Below are positions 1-11,962 of a stretch of 64,000 nucleotides of DNA, in pieces. The notes under the pieces were generated by a model that had not been told where the DNA came from, ran no database searches, and saw nothing but the letters and a program-made list of their open reading frames with translations. Position 1 is the first letter of the stretch, and each line of letters starts with the position of its first letter. Origin of the DNA: Actinernus sp. WN-2022 (taxonomy: Eukaryota > Cnidaria > Anthozoa > Actiniaria > Actinernidae); the NCBI GenBank assembly GCA_030867875.1, contig JAOWCC010000577.1, positions 142,282,344-142,346,343 of the forward strand, given 5' to 3'. Made by a program: the position numbers and the translations under genes.

Positions 1-561
1 TACAAAATCCAAGCAAATGATTGGCTAATGACAGTGCTTTATTGGTGATTATAATATAACCCAGACAGTACGAACGCTCTGATTGGCTTATAGACTCAAA
101 AAATCTATCAATCTGTTGTGCCGGTAAACACACAGAAATCGGCACGCCTGCTTTCGTTGTGTCGTAGTTATATCATAAAAGCAATAGACCACACATTTCA
201 TTGTGTTTACTGGCGAAATAAAGCACTTGGGCTGTTGGGAGAACACTTGAAATGCTTGAATATAAATATTAGATCGGCACGCATGCGCGCATAATTAGTT
301 ATATAATTATAATAAAGATGGCGGCTGTTCATTGGACCACAATCCCTTGCGAACCTAACACAGTAAAAGAAACGCGTAGAAACCCGCCAGTCTTTTCAAT
401 GACAGGCAACAATGTATTGACAACAGTACTTGTACTGGCTTGTTTTTAAGATTTAAAAACACTCTACCGCGATTTTATAACGGATTTAAAGGTTTTCCCG
501 CGCAAAGGATTGTAGGTAAAGGTCCAAGCCGCCATCTTTCTCTGTGCGATGGATTGCATAC
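1..561 (-). other. EGLN intron 1 (partial), no coding sequence seen
   Basis: Lies downstream of the exon 1 donor on the minus strand, so it is the start of the EGLN first intron. No exon or RNA gene is visible. Two ATTGGC motifs occur in the first 100 bp. The remaining EGLN exons, with the iron ligands, must lie beyond the left edge. Confidence 0.6.
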
Positions 562-1494
562 AGGTGTTCTGGTCTTGGATATCTCGCAGTCGGTTAGGAA
601 GGCATTACACTGGAATATCAGTTTATCCACTTGAATCATATGCTTGAGGACTGCAGCATGCTCCCGACCGTTCACCCACGCCACCTGGTCCTCACGGACA
701 TTCCTGTTTGCTGCTCCTTCGTCCTTTTGCGACGACAGGACCAGTCCATCAGAGAACGCTCCTTGCAGGTACAACCCCTGAACTTCATTACGAACGTCCA
801 TTGCTAACTCATTGCCGTTAAAATCGTCCAAAATACAGTAACCATTTCGTTGAAGATTACCCACTACAAACGCCGCAATCTCCTTTAATGGTCGATTTCT
901 TGAATATTCTTGATCTAGAATGCTAGAGCAAGTTGGATTTAAGCTTTTCTTTGCTTGGTTCGTCTGTAGTAGTGTCGTTAGCGGAGGATGATACCGACCC
1001 GTCTGCAATGGATTCCACAGCTCTGTGAGTTGATCATTAGTCTTTCTATGAACTGTAGTAAGAGGAGTCAACTCGGTGCTGCTAGCTCCTGTGTTCGGCG
1101 ATACCGGCTGATTACCAAGAGCTGCACGTGGGCTCTGTGATATAATGTTACTGTTCGCGCGAGGAAGTAAGTAGTCGGCGGTGTCGACCTGCGTTGGTAT
1201 GGCAGATGTAGAAGATACAAAGCTGTCGTAGCGTGTCTTCGGATATTCATGTTCAGTTGTATAACTATTTGATTGAAGGTTCATTGTAATAGGGTTTTGT
1301 TGCCCGAATTTCTCTGCTCTGCACCGCATTCTGTGGTATCGTAAGTCGGCTCGTTTGTGTTCTCTGGAGCAATATCGTGCCCCACACTGTACACAGTGAA
1401 ACGTCCTCGTACTAACTACGTCAGGAACTGCTGCATTGCAGAAGACGCAACCTGAAACGGCTTCCGCGGTGCTCTGACTTTCATCGTGCCACAT
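562..1494 (-). CDS. EGLN: EGLN/PHD-type HIF prolyl hydroxylase, exon 1 (5' part)
   Basis: EGLN enzymes are Fe(II)/2-oxoglutarate dioxygenases that hydroxylate HIF-alpha prolines when oxygen is present. This exon gives 311 residues from the Met at 1494. Residues 16-58 form a MYND zinc finger with eight ligands (C16, C19, C34, C37, C42, H46, H54, C58), as in human EGLN1. A low-complexity Ser/Thr/Asn linker follows. From about residue 225 comes the start of the PHD catalytic domain (NLQRNGYCILDDF, then GAFSDGLVLSSQK and VAWVNGRE). Reading stays open to ACACCT at 562, where a GTATGC donor follows in phase 0; this matches the human exon 1 end, just before the ACYPG strand. The HxD and distal His iron ligands and the 2-oxoglutarate Arg are not in the window. 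An upstream in-frame Met at 1545 would add 17 residues; I prefer 1494 because it starts just before the MYND finger. The MYND finger makes EGLN1-like more likely than EGLN3-like. Confidence 0.93.
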
Positions 1495-1545
1495 TGTGTC
1501 AGTACTGTCTAAACAAGAAACAAGACATTTAGTCGCTAACGTCAA

Positions 1546-1552
1546 TCACGTA
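1546..1552 (-). promoter_or_regulatory. Candidate hypoxia response element
   Basis: The minus strand reads TACGTGA, containing the HIF core RCGTG, 52 bp upstream of the EGLN start codon. EGLN genes of other animals are induced by HIF through such sites as a feedback loop. The motif is seen; function is inferred, and the core is short enough to arise by chance. Confidence 0.4.
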
Positions 1553-1610
1553 CACTGTGTTATAGAGCGGTTTTCGATTGAGTGTCATAAAAGCAAAACT
1601 AAAGTAATTA

Positions 1611-1745
1611 CAGAGCCAATCACGGGAGCAAGTAAAAACGCAATGAGCCAATCACGAGCAAGTAAAAACACAATGAGCCAATCACGAGCAAGTAAAAACA
1701 CAATGAGCCAATCACGAGCAAGTAAGAACGCAATGAGTCAACCAT
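1611..1745. repeat. 30-bp tandem repeat carrying a CCAAT box per unit
   Basis: Four copies of a unit containing GAGCCAATCAC and AGCAAGTAAAAAC sit 120-250 bp upstream of the EGLN start. CCAAT begins at 1616, 1648, 1678 and 1708, so spacing is 32, 30 and 30 bp. The last unit drifts (AGTCAACC). A 30-bp unit is a multiple of three, so one frame stays open as a 10-residue repeat, but nothing suggests translation. NF-Y binding at CCAAT is an inference from position. Confidence 0.75.
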
Positions 1746-1909
1746 GAATGCAATCGTGGTAACTCTCGCTAAAATAAACATTAGTTTATTTATTTACTTA
1801 ATTACTCACGTATTTACTTACTCACTCATTCACTCACTTACGTATTCTTCTTTCTCTCCCCCTCTTCTTTAAGTTATCACACCTATTTGTAATTTGTTAA
1901 TTGACCGAT

Positions 1910-2091
1910 TTAGCTTGCACATTTGTTGTCCCAATTCAGATCATGTGACAGCTCTCCAGAGGATTCGGTGCTTTGTTTTCCAATTAGAGAAATTGATACA
2001 TTTCCTCTTGGGATACAGAAAATCAAGAAAACGGCATTACTCAAGGAAAAAGTCAGGTGACCTGAATTGGGACAACAAATGTACAAGCTAA
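1910..2091. mobile_element. 182-bp inverted-repeat element (MITE)
   Basis: Begins TTAGCTTGCACATTTGTTG and ends with its complement CAACAAATGTACAAGCTAA; the inverted ends run about 30 bp through CCCAATTCAG/CTGAATTGGG and on into the TGTGAC/GTCAGGTGAC pair. No coding capacity and no clear target duplication. Confidence 0.75.
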
Positions 2092-2689
2092 CTCCGTCTA
2101 TTTTAAAGACTACGGCCCGCCTAGATTAGTTAATGCTACCAGCGGTCTGCGGGCCAGTCTATTATGTACATATTTTCCGAATATATGAACAATAATGAAA
2201 TGTAAAAATGCGAAAAAAAATATTGGCTAGAAGAGAACCTCAAAGGGTGCAAGAGCTTTAATTAATCCTTCTGGGTTGTATCTCTTGCACCATCTCATTT
2301 GCATATTACAAAAACCTGAATATCTCTGAAACGAGATGAGATGTTGACAAACGGAAAATTTTATTATTCCTCATTTGGAAAGCATTTAAAATTAGATCAA
2401 CTAGGACATCCGTTAGAAAGCTTTGTACCTAAGATTAAACCTGGATCTAATAGATAACGGAGAAGAAGTTGCTTACGACCAAAAGTAAACACAGAGATTT
2501 AAGAATGCTTTTGTAAATAGATTATTTTTTAAATATGGGTTAGCTTTTTAAATAAGTTTTTAAATAATCTTTTATACCACTTGTAAATACATATTTTAAA
2601 CCCATAGCTGTAGATTTGTTTGTAACACTTGATTTGTTTATAATTAAGTTAAATAAAGACATAAATATTATAATTGTGTTGACTCGCTA
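2092..2689. other. Non-coding spacer
   Basis: AT-rich, with a small inverted pair around 2533-2609 (AAATATGGGTTAGC and its imperfect complement). No gene seen. Confidence 0.5.
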
Positions 2690-2815
2690 TGATAGTGCAT
2701 ACAGTCTAAGTAGTTCTGGAACTTCTAGCATCTAAACAAGCATTGTGTGACAAAGTGTCAGTTGCGGTATGTTATTTAGTTTAGCTAAATCAAATTGATC
2801 GCGAAAAACCTATAT

Positions 2816-3852
2816 TTAACCCTTTCCCTCCTGCACCGCCCGTAACCGCCCAACATGAAGCATGTACCTGGAGAAAATTATTGCATCAAACCTAGACATG
2901 CTGGAAATACGATGTTGTGATATTATTTCAAGGGATGAATGACTTCGAAGCCACAGCTGTAACGGGGATCGCTTGACTCTCCCACTTTGAGAAAAACGTA
3001 TTTGTTTTGGAGGTTGTTGTTCATTTCTTCGCTTTTCACGAATTTTGAGGAGCTGAAAATCGGCTCGAAAAACCCTTCCCATTCACACTTGAAATCAAAA
3101 GCAAATACAAAATGACCACTCAGTCGTTACAGTACCTTGTTTAATCTTTCCAACCAGCAGGTTTGTTTGCATAAAATCCACCAAACGACTGTGAACCACG
3201 CCGATGTTTACACTGCATTTCACTCGACCACATTTACCTGCTCCCACCTCCAACTGTATGCTGGGTAATCAACAAAAAAATCACCAAGGGGTCTCCCCCT
3301 CTGGGACTCCGGTAGGTTTTTTTTATAAGTCGTTTACCCCTACAACCAAGAGCGGTGATTTGGACTCAAGCCGTTGCTTTAAAGTGACAAAAACACATCC
3401 TAATAGGTTGAGCATGGGGAAAAGACAACCAACTGCAAAATTTCAAGGATTTCAGTGAAGAATTATTTCATGTGTCTCAAAGCAGAAACACAACGGAAAA
3501 ACCCTGTGAAACACCTCACAAGGCCTACTAAAAGCAAACGTAACCAAGTACTTTTCAGCCATCCTCAGACTTAATGATGTCCTCTAGCTCTCTTGCAGTG
3601 GCTTTTTTCTCCCAAATTAGAGCACATTTCATTGGAACTCCCTACCGAAGCAGCGATAGCTACCGGCTACCGCTAACGAGTGCACAGAATTCTCCCAAAT
3701 GGCATTGTGGGAAAAGTTTGAGCCCTCGGCTTAAAAAGTTAGCAGTATTTAACTGCCCCGGGCTAGCCAAACTTGAACCGAGGGGGGAGGGTTGAGTTAG
3801 CACTCAGGATTTCACCAACTGAGCCAAACATGTCCAGTAGGGAAAGGGTTAA
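2816..3852. mobile_element. TTAA-flanked non-autonomous element, copy 1
   Basis: TTAA at 2816-2819 and 3849-3852 flank inverted ends CCCTTTCCCT / AGGGAAAGGG. TTAA duplications with CCC-type ends are the hallmark of piggyBac transposons, so a piggyBac-derived non-autonomous element is the likely identity. The interior is closely similar to 31006-32031 and has no transposase. The paralogue at 51850-52880 lacks it, giving an empty site. Confidence 0.85.
3761..3828 (-). other. tRNA-like segment inside the TTAA element
   Basis: On the minus strand a box-A-like TGGCTCAGTTGG is followed about 45 bases later by a box-B-like CGGTTCAAGTTTGGC, the layout of a pol III internal promoter. The homologous part of copy 2 (about 31937-32008) is more decayed. 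No cloverleaf of a working tRNA can be drawn, so it is probably a SINE-type tRNA relic. Confidence 0.45.
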
Positions 3853-4640
3853 ATCAAAATGCCCCGCTGAACTTTGAAATCACATATTGAAGAGGTTAAA
3901 ACGAGTTTTTATCCGGTCCAAATCGGCGCAGAATTGAGTTGTCTGGAAGCTAACGCTAGCCAAATGTAAATCAAACGTTTTATCAGACCCGGAGGGCAAC
4001 TGGCTGGAAGGCACCTATGTGAATATATTACGTTATTTCAGTTCATTTTCTCATTCGAGAATTCCGAATACAGAACTTCGAATTCAGAGAGACTTACAAT
4101 TGACTTTAAAACACTGTGCTTATAAACTGGCCGACATTCAGCACTATTGTTTTATAGGAAGTGGAATTTAGTCGACGTAATCAAGTAATTGAAAACGTGG
4201 CGACAGATATTAAAAGGAAGAAAAACAATATTTTCACTGACTACAGCCCGATTTAAGATAATACCAGGATCCTATGAAATGCGGAACACATCCCAATATA
4301 TACGTATACCATTCAATTTCTACTGAGGTAACAATAAATGTTAAGGATTCATTAGCACCATTTGTACAAGATTCGTTACTCATGTATTTGTGAGGTCAAC
4401 CGGCCGTAAATTTATGTAGAATATTCAAATTCAAACTGTGACTGGTTATTCAAACTTAACTTGAAAATATCAAGCCTGAGAAGACAGCCGCCTTATTTCC
4501 GCTGGGTACCGCAATCCCATCGCGACAAATAGGCACAGAGACAACAGAGAAACTTCACAGCAGTAAATTATAAGTCATTTCGGAATATTTACCTTAGACA
4601 GCGGCATATCTACAGCATGACCAAATCCTTTCGAAAGCTT

Positions 4641-6985
4641 CGCGTCTTCTCCGCTATTAATATACTCAATAAATAAAGATTACATTGTTTGAATGTCGTA
4701 TGGTGTTAATTTTATGATGTTCTCTATTTAGCGCATTTAGAGGACAACTGAGTTTCTGACCCACAGCTCTTAACTTTATAAAATAGTTCAAATTAACAAG
4801 CAGTTCAAAACTAGCAAGCTTTTGTAGCTTGCTAGTTCTCAATATTGCCAATAAACGCGCTTCCACTTATAATGTTTTCTGCAAGTACGTAGTTGACAAC
4901 AAGGGAAACCACTAGGTTAGTTTCTTTGCAATCAGATTATTTTCGGTAGTGTAAAAATACTGCCACCGGCGGAGTAGAATATTAGAGAGCTTTTTTTAAA
5001 CTACCAGATGTTTTTCATAGCATGGACATCGCAAGACTGAGAGAAGATTGGATTGAAAACGGTGGACCTAGGACATGTTTCTTGTCGATCAACACGGACG
5101 GGAAGACCCTACGCGCATATATACGCACGCGACGGCGTCAAATCGAGAAACGAAAATTTGACTTCCGGTAATCATCCGGCTGAGATAAAGTTGCAAATGC
5201 CCCACTTCCGGGATCTCGAATTATGCAAATGCACCACCATGGCCGGAGGGGGGAGATGGGCATTGTTGGAATTGATGGTTCACATCCGAGACGCTATGTC
5301 TTTGCATTATTACGCGCTATGAAGAGAAAATTAGTTTTCATGCAAGTTCGAAAAGTAACCGATTCTCCTCTGATAAATCTAGCTTGTGGCGCGCGGCTCA
5401 CTGATTCAGTGCAAATTTTTCCATATCGTACATCATACATCACTCCTCCAATACATAGAAAACACAGTTGATTTCTCACTGAGTCCCTCTGCTCGCACTC
5501 AAATCACGCCTGTCTTTTCCGTCTAATTATTGCCAATATTGGTCATGAGCGAAAGAAAAAAGTCAACGAACCTTCTGAAGGGTTCAAATACCTTAATGAA
5601 GTGTTATGCTTAGCCAGTAACCCTTCATATCTAGTTCTGTCTAAAGCCGGGGTCACAGTGGATTTGATTTTACTCCTGGGGGGATTAACTCCCTTATAAC
5701 GTAAACGGGGATGTGCCGCTGGATAGGTATGATTTTCAGGGTTGTTGTCTAACATGGTATATATTTTCACTATGTAGCGTCTTGAACAGGGTTATCAAAA
5801 TAAGATACAGTATTCACCATTGCAAAATCTTGAATAAGGAATTGATTTTATCACTTTTACCGGAACTTGACAGTTTTCGTCTTCGGATTCTGGCACGTCC
5901 ACGAGTCAACAGGTGATTCTCGTTATCTTTTATATACAGGGTAGGGAATTTTCTAAATTTGTTGTCTTTAAAAAAACAGGGTCAGGGTTTCAGAGCGTGA
6001 GCGGCACCCCGGAGTCTTCAGGCGACTAGAATGAGAGCAGGATGGAAGGTAGAAAGGGAACAAATATGTAATTACATTAGAATAACGTTGATTTTGAAAA
6101 GAATATATAACCATAAAGCTTTTCACCTTTAAGGCTATTTCGGTACGGTACGTGACAATAAATGAATCGTGTATTAAAAAATAAAACATACGCAAATTTC
6201 ATTATTTCAAAGCACGAACCGTAGTTTCGCAAGGTTGTTTTTGCGTTCGATTTCAATGACAGTTGAAGGGTCAGGCGGCTAATTAGAAATATAGAAAGAA
6301 CAAGAAACGTACTGAATATTGAGCGACATACTGGTATCCTTGGTTCTCACGTGACGTCATCGAAAACCTAAAACATAGTGATATCGAGCCTTGAGTATTT
6401 AGTTAGTATCTATCCAAGGGTTTGTATCAGTGCAGGGTCAATTCCAGATGCGAGGCTGAGGCTGAGGCTTGGTTACCTTTCAAGAACTACGAATTGGACT
6501 ATTTATCATATCTTAATTAATTTGGAAGAAAGAATAACACGTTTGAAGTCAATTCCGGACCAAACCTAAAATCTACAAAGCTGTTATTTGTATATAGTCT
6601 AGACAACGATAATAAAAGTGTACACAGAAAATTTCTCATCGATGGGGTATATCGTTTCGGAGTAAATAAATTTTGAATTTTGACAGAATTTTCCGGAATT
6701 ATAATTTTCAATTTTCAATAATTTTCAAATGGTGGCCGCATATAAAGTACTGCAAAATTGTTGTACATTCATTGACCCGCAGCTCCGTTAGGAAATAATC
6801 TAATGTTTCAAAATTTGAGTTTTAAGAAGTTCAATGCAAACCAATTTTGCGATCGCGAGTCATGACGATGAAAACCACCGATCAGTGAGATCACCAACCT
6901 TAATTAATGTGTATTTGTATCAGAAGTCCATATGGACTTTTGGTGTTATGCAACAATCAAAATTTCGAGATTCCTATTAAGACTA
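4641..6985. other. Intergenic DNA with old repeat debris
   Basis: No gene seen. At 5175-5278 a decayed relative of the 6986-7265 element is recognisable (GCAAATGCCCCACTT ... TTGGAATTGATGG). At 6347-6359 CACGTGACGTCAT joins an E-box and a CRE-like core, the same pair found in the 51.4 kb array. Confidence 0.5.
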
Positions 6986-7265
6986 TCAATTCCAAACCTG
7001 CTCACCCCACCGGCATTTCAGTGTGGGGCATTTGGCATTTTTGAATCAGCGCGTTGCAAATTCCCCACTATGGGGGGCTTTGGAACAGTCTCGTACCCAG
7101 AGCTGTTATAAACATGGATGCAAAACTCGCTATTTTTACTTTCTTTGATCAATTATCCACCTCCCAACTTTTCTTTGCTGGCAAATGCTCCGCCACCGGG
7201 ACAGAAACTCAGTCAAATGCCACACGTATGCCGGAGGTGTAGGGGATGGTCAGGTTTGGAATTGA
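6986..7265. mobile_element. 280-bp inverted-repeat element
   Basis: Starts TCAATTCCAAACCTG and ends with the exact complement CAGGTTTGGAATTGA. A longer relative is at 57461-57935 and a decayed one at 5175-5278. No coding capacity. Confidence 0.75.
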
Positions 7266-7479
7266 TTGATCCATTTCAGTGGCACAGGAGCTCATTTGCA
7301 TAATAGACACTATACTGACAACAGCAAGTAGCTTTATAATTTTCAGAGGCGAAATTATCAACAATACATATGTCGACTTGATGCGCGGTATCTGTTATAC
7401 CAGGAGACCTGCTAGCAGGGAATATTCAGTTTGCTCAGAAACTTAGCTTAATATGAAAATATCGGCGCGTACTCTTGGA

Positions 7480-7745
7480 AAATGAAAAAGGACATTAGGT
7501 TAGCACTGCATCAACATCGATTCCGTTTATCAAACTTCTGATGAATTACTTAGACCTTCTCGTTCACTTAGATCGAGTTCCCGCAATTTACTGTCAGTTC
7601 CATGTTCTAACATTTGGCGACAGATCATTCTGTTGCTGCAGCTAAACTGTGGAACTCTCTTCCGGATTGTATTCGTATAGTATTGATTTGTTAACTAGGT
7701 TTAAATCAAGTTTCAAGACCTTTATTTTTAGATAGTTACTTCTAT
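7480..7745 (+). pseudogene. Non-LTR retrotransposon 3' remnant
   Basis: The plus strand, with frame changes, gives fragments resembling the C-terminal end of jockey/CR1/L2-type reverse transcriptases, notably AAKLWNSLPDCIR followed by a Phe/Lys-rich tail. Such LWNSLP segments are typical just before the stop codon of these proteins. Heavily decayed; the rest of the element is missing. Confidence 0.6.
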
Positions 7746-8547
7746 ACATTTTATATATTTATGTTTTTTTTTGGTATGACATGTAAGAGCATCGATACTT
7801 TGTACATGTAGCATGCTCCTAATACGTTATTATTTATTATGAATGTGCTTGACCTTGCCGCTGAACATTGCCTCTTCCCCGCGAATACATACTGACAACA
7901 GAAGATAAACACCCTCACATACTGACCTTCGGAGATTCTGTCCTCAAAGTTGCGAAGATAATGTCAGTTGAAGACAGGACAAAAACAAATTTCTACCGCG
8001 GCTCAAGTATTTGTCAGTTAACATAACTCTGTGACATCCAGGCTTGTTCTGATGTTTTTCAGTTCGATACGAAACCTTCCTTCCTTCTCTGATCACGTGG
8101 AGCCGAAACAATGTAATATCATTGGATAAGTCAGTAAGACATGTTTACCAGCACGTCTCGATTGTGTCGTGTACCACTCACTGTGCCTTAATATCCCAAG
8201 TGTTTTTCTTGTGTTTATGTATGAAAAATTCCTCCAAGCTTTATCTGCACCGAAGACACAACTACTTTGAAAAGTTCCAGTACGGATCATGCAACTAAAG
8301 AAATGTAAATTGCGTTACATGCGCAAGGAAATAAATGGCATGTCCTTCCTCCACCTTCCAGGTTTGCGGCGCTACGTAGTCCAGCCCCCCTGTGGTTCAA
8401 AGTTCGACTATCATCATACAGGGCCTTAGGGTGTTACATCTATTTCAATTAATGTTGTTTAGTCTGTTTACAGCCATCCGAGATTTTTAAAATGCATTAT
8501 TCCCTATTCCTAAAGATTATCCTATTCCTATAGATTACCCTATTCCT
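7746..8547. other. Non-coding spacer
   Basis: No gene or clear repeat, apart from a short tandem CCTATTCCTA-type run at 8498-8546 next to the following element. Confidence 0.4.
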
Positions 8548-11394
8548 AATTCGCTATTATCGCACTTCGGCCATCTTGGATTGAAAGCGAGGCTTCCGGG
8601 TTGTCGGGCGCTTACTATTTGCTCTGTTGTTGGTCGCGAGTTTGGATGAAAAAGCTATTTCATCTCCACTTCTGTAATTCCAATTGTACAAATAATAGTC
8701 AGAAAAGAAGATCTAGGGATTCTTTTCACATATTTGATTCCAATGAACAGCTCTAAAAGCGATGGAGTTTGAAAATACGCGGAGATGTCGACCCATACTT
8801 CAGACATCGATAAAATATCCAGTGAGTAAAAAACAGCTGATTATAAAATACTTCTTCGCTTAAATAAGTGTGACAGGTTCCCCCAGACTAACAGATAGCA
8901 GAAGTCCATTTTCTACACGTAAAAAACAAGAGAGAAACCTCACTGCAGTATACCCTGCCACTTCAAATGATCACTTGAAAACCTGTGAAAAATCGTTCAT
9001 AATTTTATAGCTTGGGTGTACTCGTTCTAGGAATGATTTGGGTTGGAAATGGTTAGGGTTTTTGGCAAATTTTGGGTTAGGTCTTTAGAAGGTTTGTATG
9101 AGGATTTGAGAAAATGCATTATCAATGAACCAAAATGGTTCACTTGCATGGATGGCTGATAACATTGCATTGGTACTCATGTAACTATATACATAATATG
9201 GCTCCTGATACATATATCATATGTATACCATGGCCAGGTAGTGTATGTTAAGATGATGATAATGACAGTATTACTGACTTGCAATGTTGGGCCATTATCA
9301 ACAAATGGCTACTTGGAAATTGACCAAAATTACCTGTAGAGAAACAGATATGGGTCATTTGACCATGTACAATGATGATAGTGACAATTAATGCATGGAA
9401 ATGGTACTGGTGATGGTATTAATGCAAAACAATATTGATGTTGATGACAGTGCTAATAATGGCAATACAAATTGCAACAATGACTACCTAATTGTTTTTA
9501 AATCACCTAACTTTAGTTTTCAAACTTTGTACAATTATTTTAATTTCCATAATTTATAATTGAAGTGAATATTAATCTAGATATTCAGAATCAGCTGATC
9601 AGGTTGGAGTCTGGCAGGGTACAGCCTACTTTTAGTTGAGCAATACTGTAAAATTATCATCAGGCTGGATATAGCCAATGGGTTAGGCCTTGTATGTTTC
9701 GGTAGTAACTATTTTGTAAACCAACTATCTCGTGCTTTAGGGGAGCAGCCATACTAATAATATACCATCCAGCTTTTGTATCACTATTAATATTATATTT
9801 CAATCATGTAAATAAATTGTAACATATTAAAATATATTGTAATAATAATTTATATTATGTTAATAAATACTGCCAGACCCCAACACTGTCTCAGTTGTCT
9901 GTTTTGGTATATTACAACATTTTGTACAATATATTTTCTTCTGCCATAATCATTGCAATGATGCAACTATGTTTTTTTATAACCTACATGTAGCTGCTAG
10001 CTGGATGGGTACTCCAGCATCATTTACATCCTTTTTATCAATTTATTATAATTAATATTATTTCTTTCCCAAGCCAAGCCACAGAAATTATGGAGGATAG
10101 CTTGATTTGAATTTATTCACAGATTTAAGAGCAGATTTTTAAAATCCTGTTTAATAAAATCGAATAGACCTAACAGTCAGGTTACTGGTAAGTAAAATCA
10201 GTCCAAACTCCAAAATATTATTATTATAAGTAATGGCATGGCATAAGGTAAATTAGTTATCAAATTTTCCCCGAGAGCTGAGGGAGGATTTATGGCTGAG
10301 GGGGATTAGGGAGAATTTGCATAAATCCTCCCAAGGGTCAAGGGGAAATTTAATCACTAGCTAATTTCATGCTATTACTTTGTAATACTATATATTATCA
10401 CTGACTAATGAAACTAATCTCAGAGGACTTTAGTTTTTCTCTGCCTAAACTAAAGTTACCATAGTCGAGTTTTTTTAACGTTTTGTTATGCTTGATTGAG
10501 CACCATTGGTTGAACTGGACCCTGCAAGTGTGTTGATTTTGTGAAGAATAAATAAAATGTCAAGTACAATGTAATATGTGGCTGACTAAATATTCCAGGA
10601 GCACACATAGAGTTTAATCATGTCACGTTTGTGGTTTTAAGTATAATTATCTCACATGTATGGAAGAATGAAGAGAAGACCTTTCTTGAGCCATAAAATA
10701 GGTAAGGGTACAGGGTTGACAGGCATTCATGCACTCTGCTAGGGACTATTTTTTATGACCTGCCATAACCCTCATCAGCATGCATGCCCTTCTAATTTCC
10801 ATTCTTGCATGTCAACGAGAGAAAATTAGAACAAGTATCCATGCTGATGAGGGAATTTAGAGTTTAAATGTCCCTGAACAAACAAAGAAAGCTGAGGTGA
10901 TCGTGGTATTGCTAAGAAAATCACACATGAAAATCACAAATACATATGATATATAATATATTTTACATAAATATATTTATTGAGAACAATAACTTAACAT
11001 GTTCCATTCGGCCTGCTAGGTGAGGTTTCTCTCTTCTTATTTTACCTGTAGAGACCGGTGCTAGCTGTGAGTCTGAGGGAACCTGTGACACTTTAACCGA
11101 ATAAGTATTACTTGTTTTTTCCCTCACTCTACCTCTGGATATTTATCGAAGTCTGAAGTGTGGGTCGACATCTCCGCGTATTTTCAAATTCCGTCGCTTT
11201 CTGAGCTGTTTATTGGAATCAAATATGTGAAAAGAATCCCTAGATCTTCTTTTCTGGCTATTATTTGTACAATTGGAATTACAGAAGTGGAGATGAAGTA
11301 GCTTTTTCATCCAAACTCGCGACCAACAACAAAGCAAATAAACCGACAACCCGGAAGCCTCGCTTTCAATCCAAGATGGCGACAATAGCGAATT
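8548..11394. mobile_element. 2.8-kb element with ~390-bp inverted ends
   Basis: The left arm (about 8548-8945) and right arm (about 11020-11394) are inverted copies, starting AATTCGCTATT and containing CCATCTTGGATTGAAAGCGA, CGGAGATGTCGACCCA and GAGAGAAACCTCAC. The left arm has a 7-base insertion near its tip. The interior has no open frame of note and holds a nested palindromic MITE. No convincing target duplication. It is a foldback-type or long-TIR non-autonomous transposon; the superfamily cannot be told. Confidence 0.8.
10228..10380. mobile_element. Palindromic MITE nested in the 2.8-kb element
   Basis: AAGTAATGGCATGGCATAAG at the left pairs with CATGCTATTACTT at the right, continuing inward through AAATTTTCCCC / GGGGAAATTT. 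About 153 bp, non-coding. Confidence 0.7.
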
Positions 11395-11472
11395 CCCTAT
11401 CTCCCAGACATACACTAGGGAGAGGCGGGAAGGGATTTATGTATGTGTTAGGCAGAGATAGCCTGGGAACCA

Positions 11473-11524
11473 GCCGACTCTTATCGCTCCCCACTCGCGA
11501 AAAAAGGGAAGCGATAAGAGTCGG
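11473..11524. promoter_or_regulatory. 15-bp perfect hairpin upstream of the aquaporin
   Basis: CCGACTCTTATCGCT at 11473-11487 is repeated as the exact complement at 11510-11524 across a 22-base loop. It lies about 440 bp before the aquaporin start and outside the neighbouring transposon arm. Function unknown; it could be a small MITE remnant. Confidence 0.6.
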
Positions 11525-11831
11525 AGGGAAAAAACCGGCGCCAACACTCCCATTCTTTTTGCTAGCGGCAATTAACATCTTTACTCGCACTGAATATCCA
11601 TATAGTCAACAATATAAGTTGTTAGTTGTTGTCATGATACTCGGTAGATACAACTCCAACTCAGAGAAAACCCCGCTTGACAAACTATTTTTAGCACACT
11701 TTCAAAAGTTCAAACCTTCATCATCTTTGGCTCTCAGAATCCTCCCGCACAGCTACGAAATGTCCAGCATTTTCTTTTCTGCGATTTCTTCCCGGAATTG
11801 TGCTTATTATCGACTTATTTGATATTTAGGA

Positions 11832-11845
11832 ATTTCCCGGGAAAT
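11832..11845. promoter_or_regulatory. ATTTCCCGGGAAAT palindrome
   Basis: A 14-bp perfect palindrome 118 bp upstream of the aquaporin start, likely in the proximal promoter or 5' UTR. TTC-N4-GAA spacing is the kind bound by some STAT proteins; binding here is speculation. Confidence 0.4.
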
Positions 11846-11962
11846 GTTTTGCACAATCCTCTGCGCGCTCGCAACGTCCGACATTTCAGGTTTAACCCGT
11901 TTGGCCCGATTTGTATGAAAATTTTAAAATCTGCTTGCTACAAAAGCTCTTTAATATAGCAA

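Larger units (their letters stand above)
2690..4640. repeat. Dispersed repeat, interrupted by a TTAA element
   Basis: Sequence on both sides of the 2816-3852 insertion matches 51850-52880: AGTAGTTCTGGAAC, TAGCTAAATCAAATTGAT, CTGAACTTTGAAATCACAT, AACGCTAGCCAAATGTAA, and near the right end CCAAATCCTTTCGAA. The family identity is unknown; no protein is encoded. Confidence 0.75.

Noticed and set aside
11265..11822. 185-codon open frame upstream of the aquaporin
   Set aside because: Begins inside the transposon arm and runs through the hairpin; composition is not protein-like and no family is recognisable.
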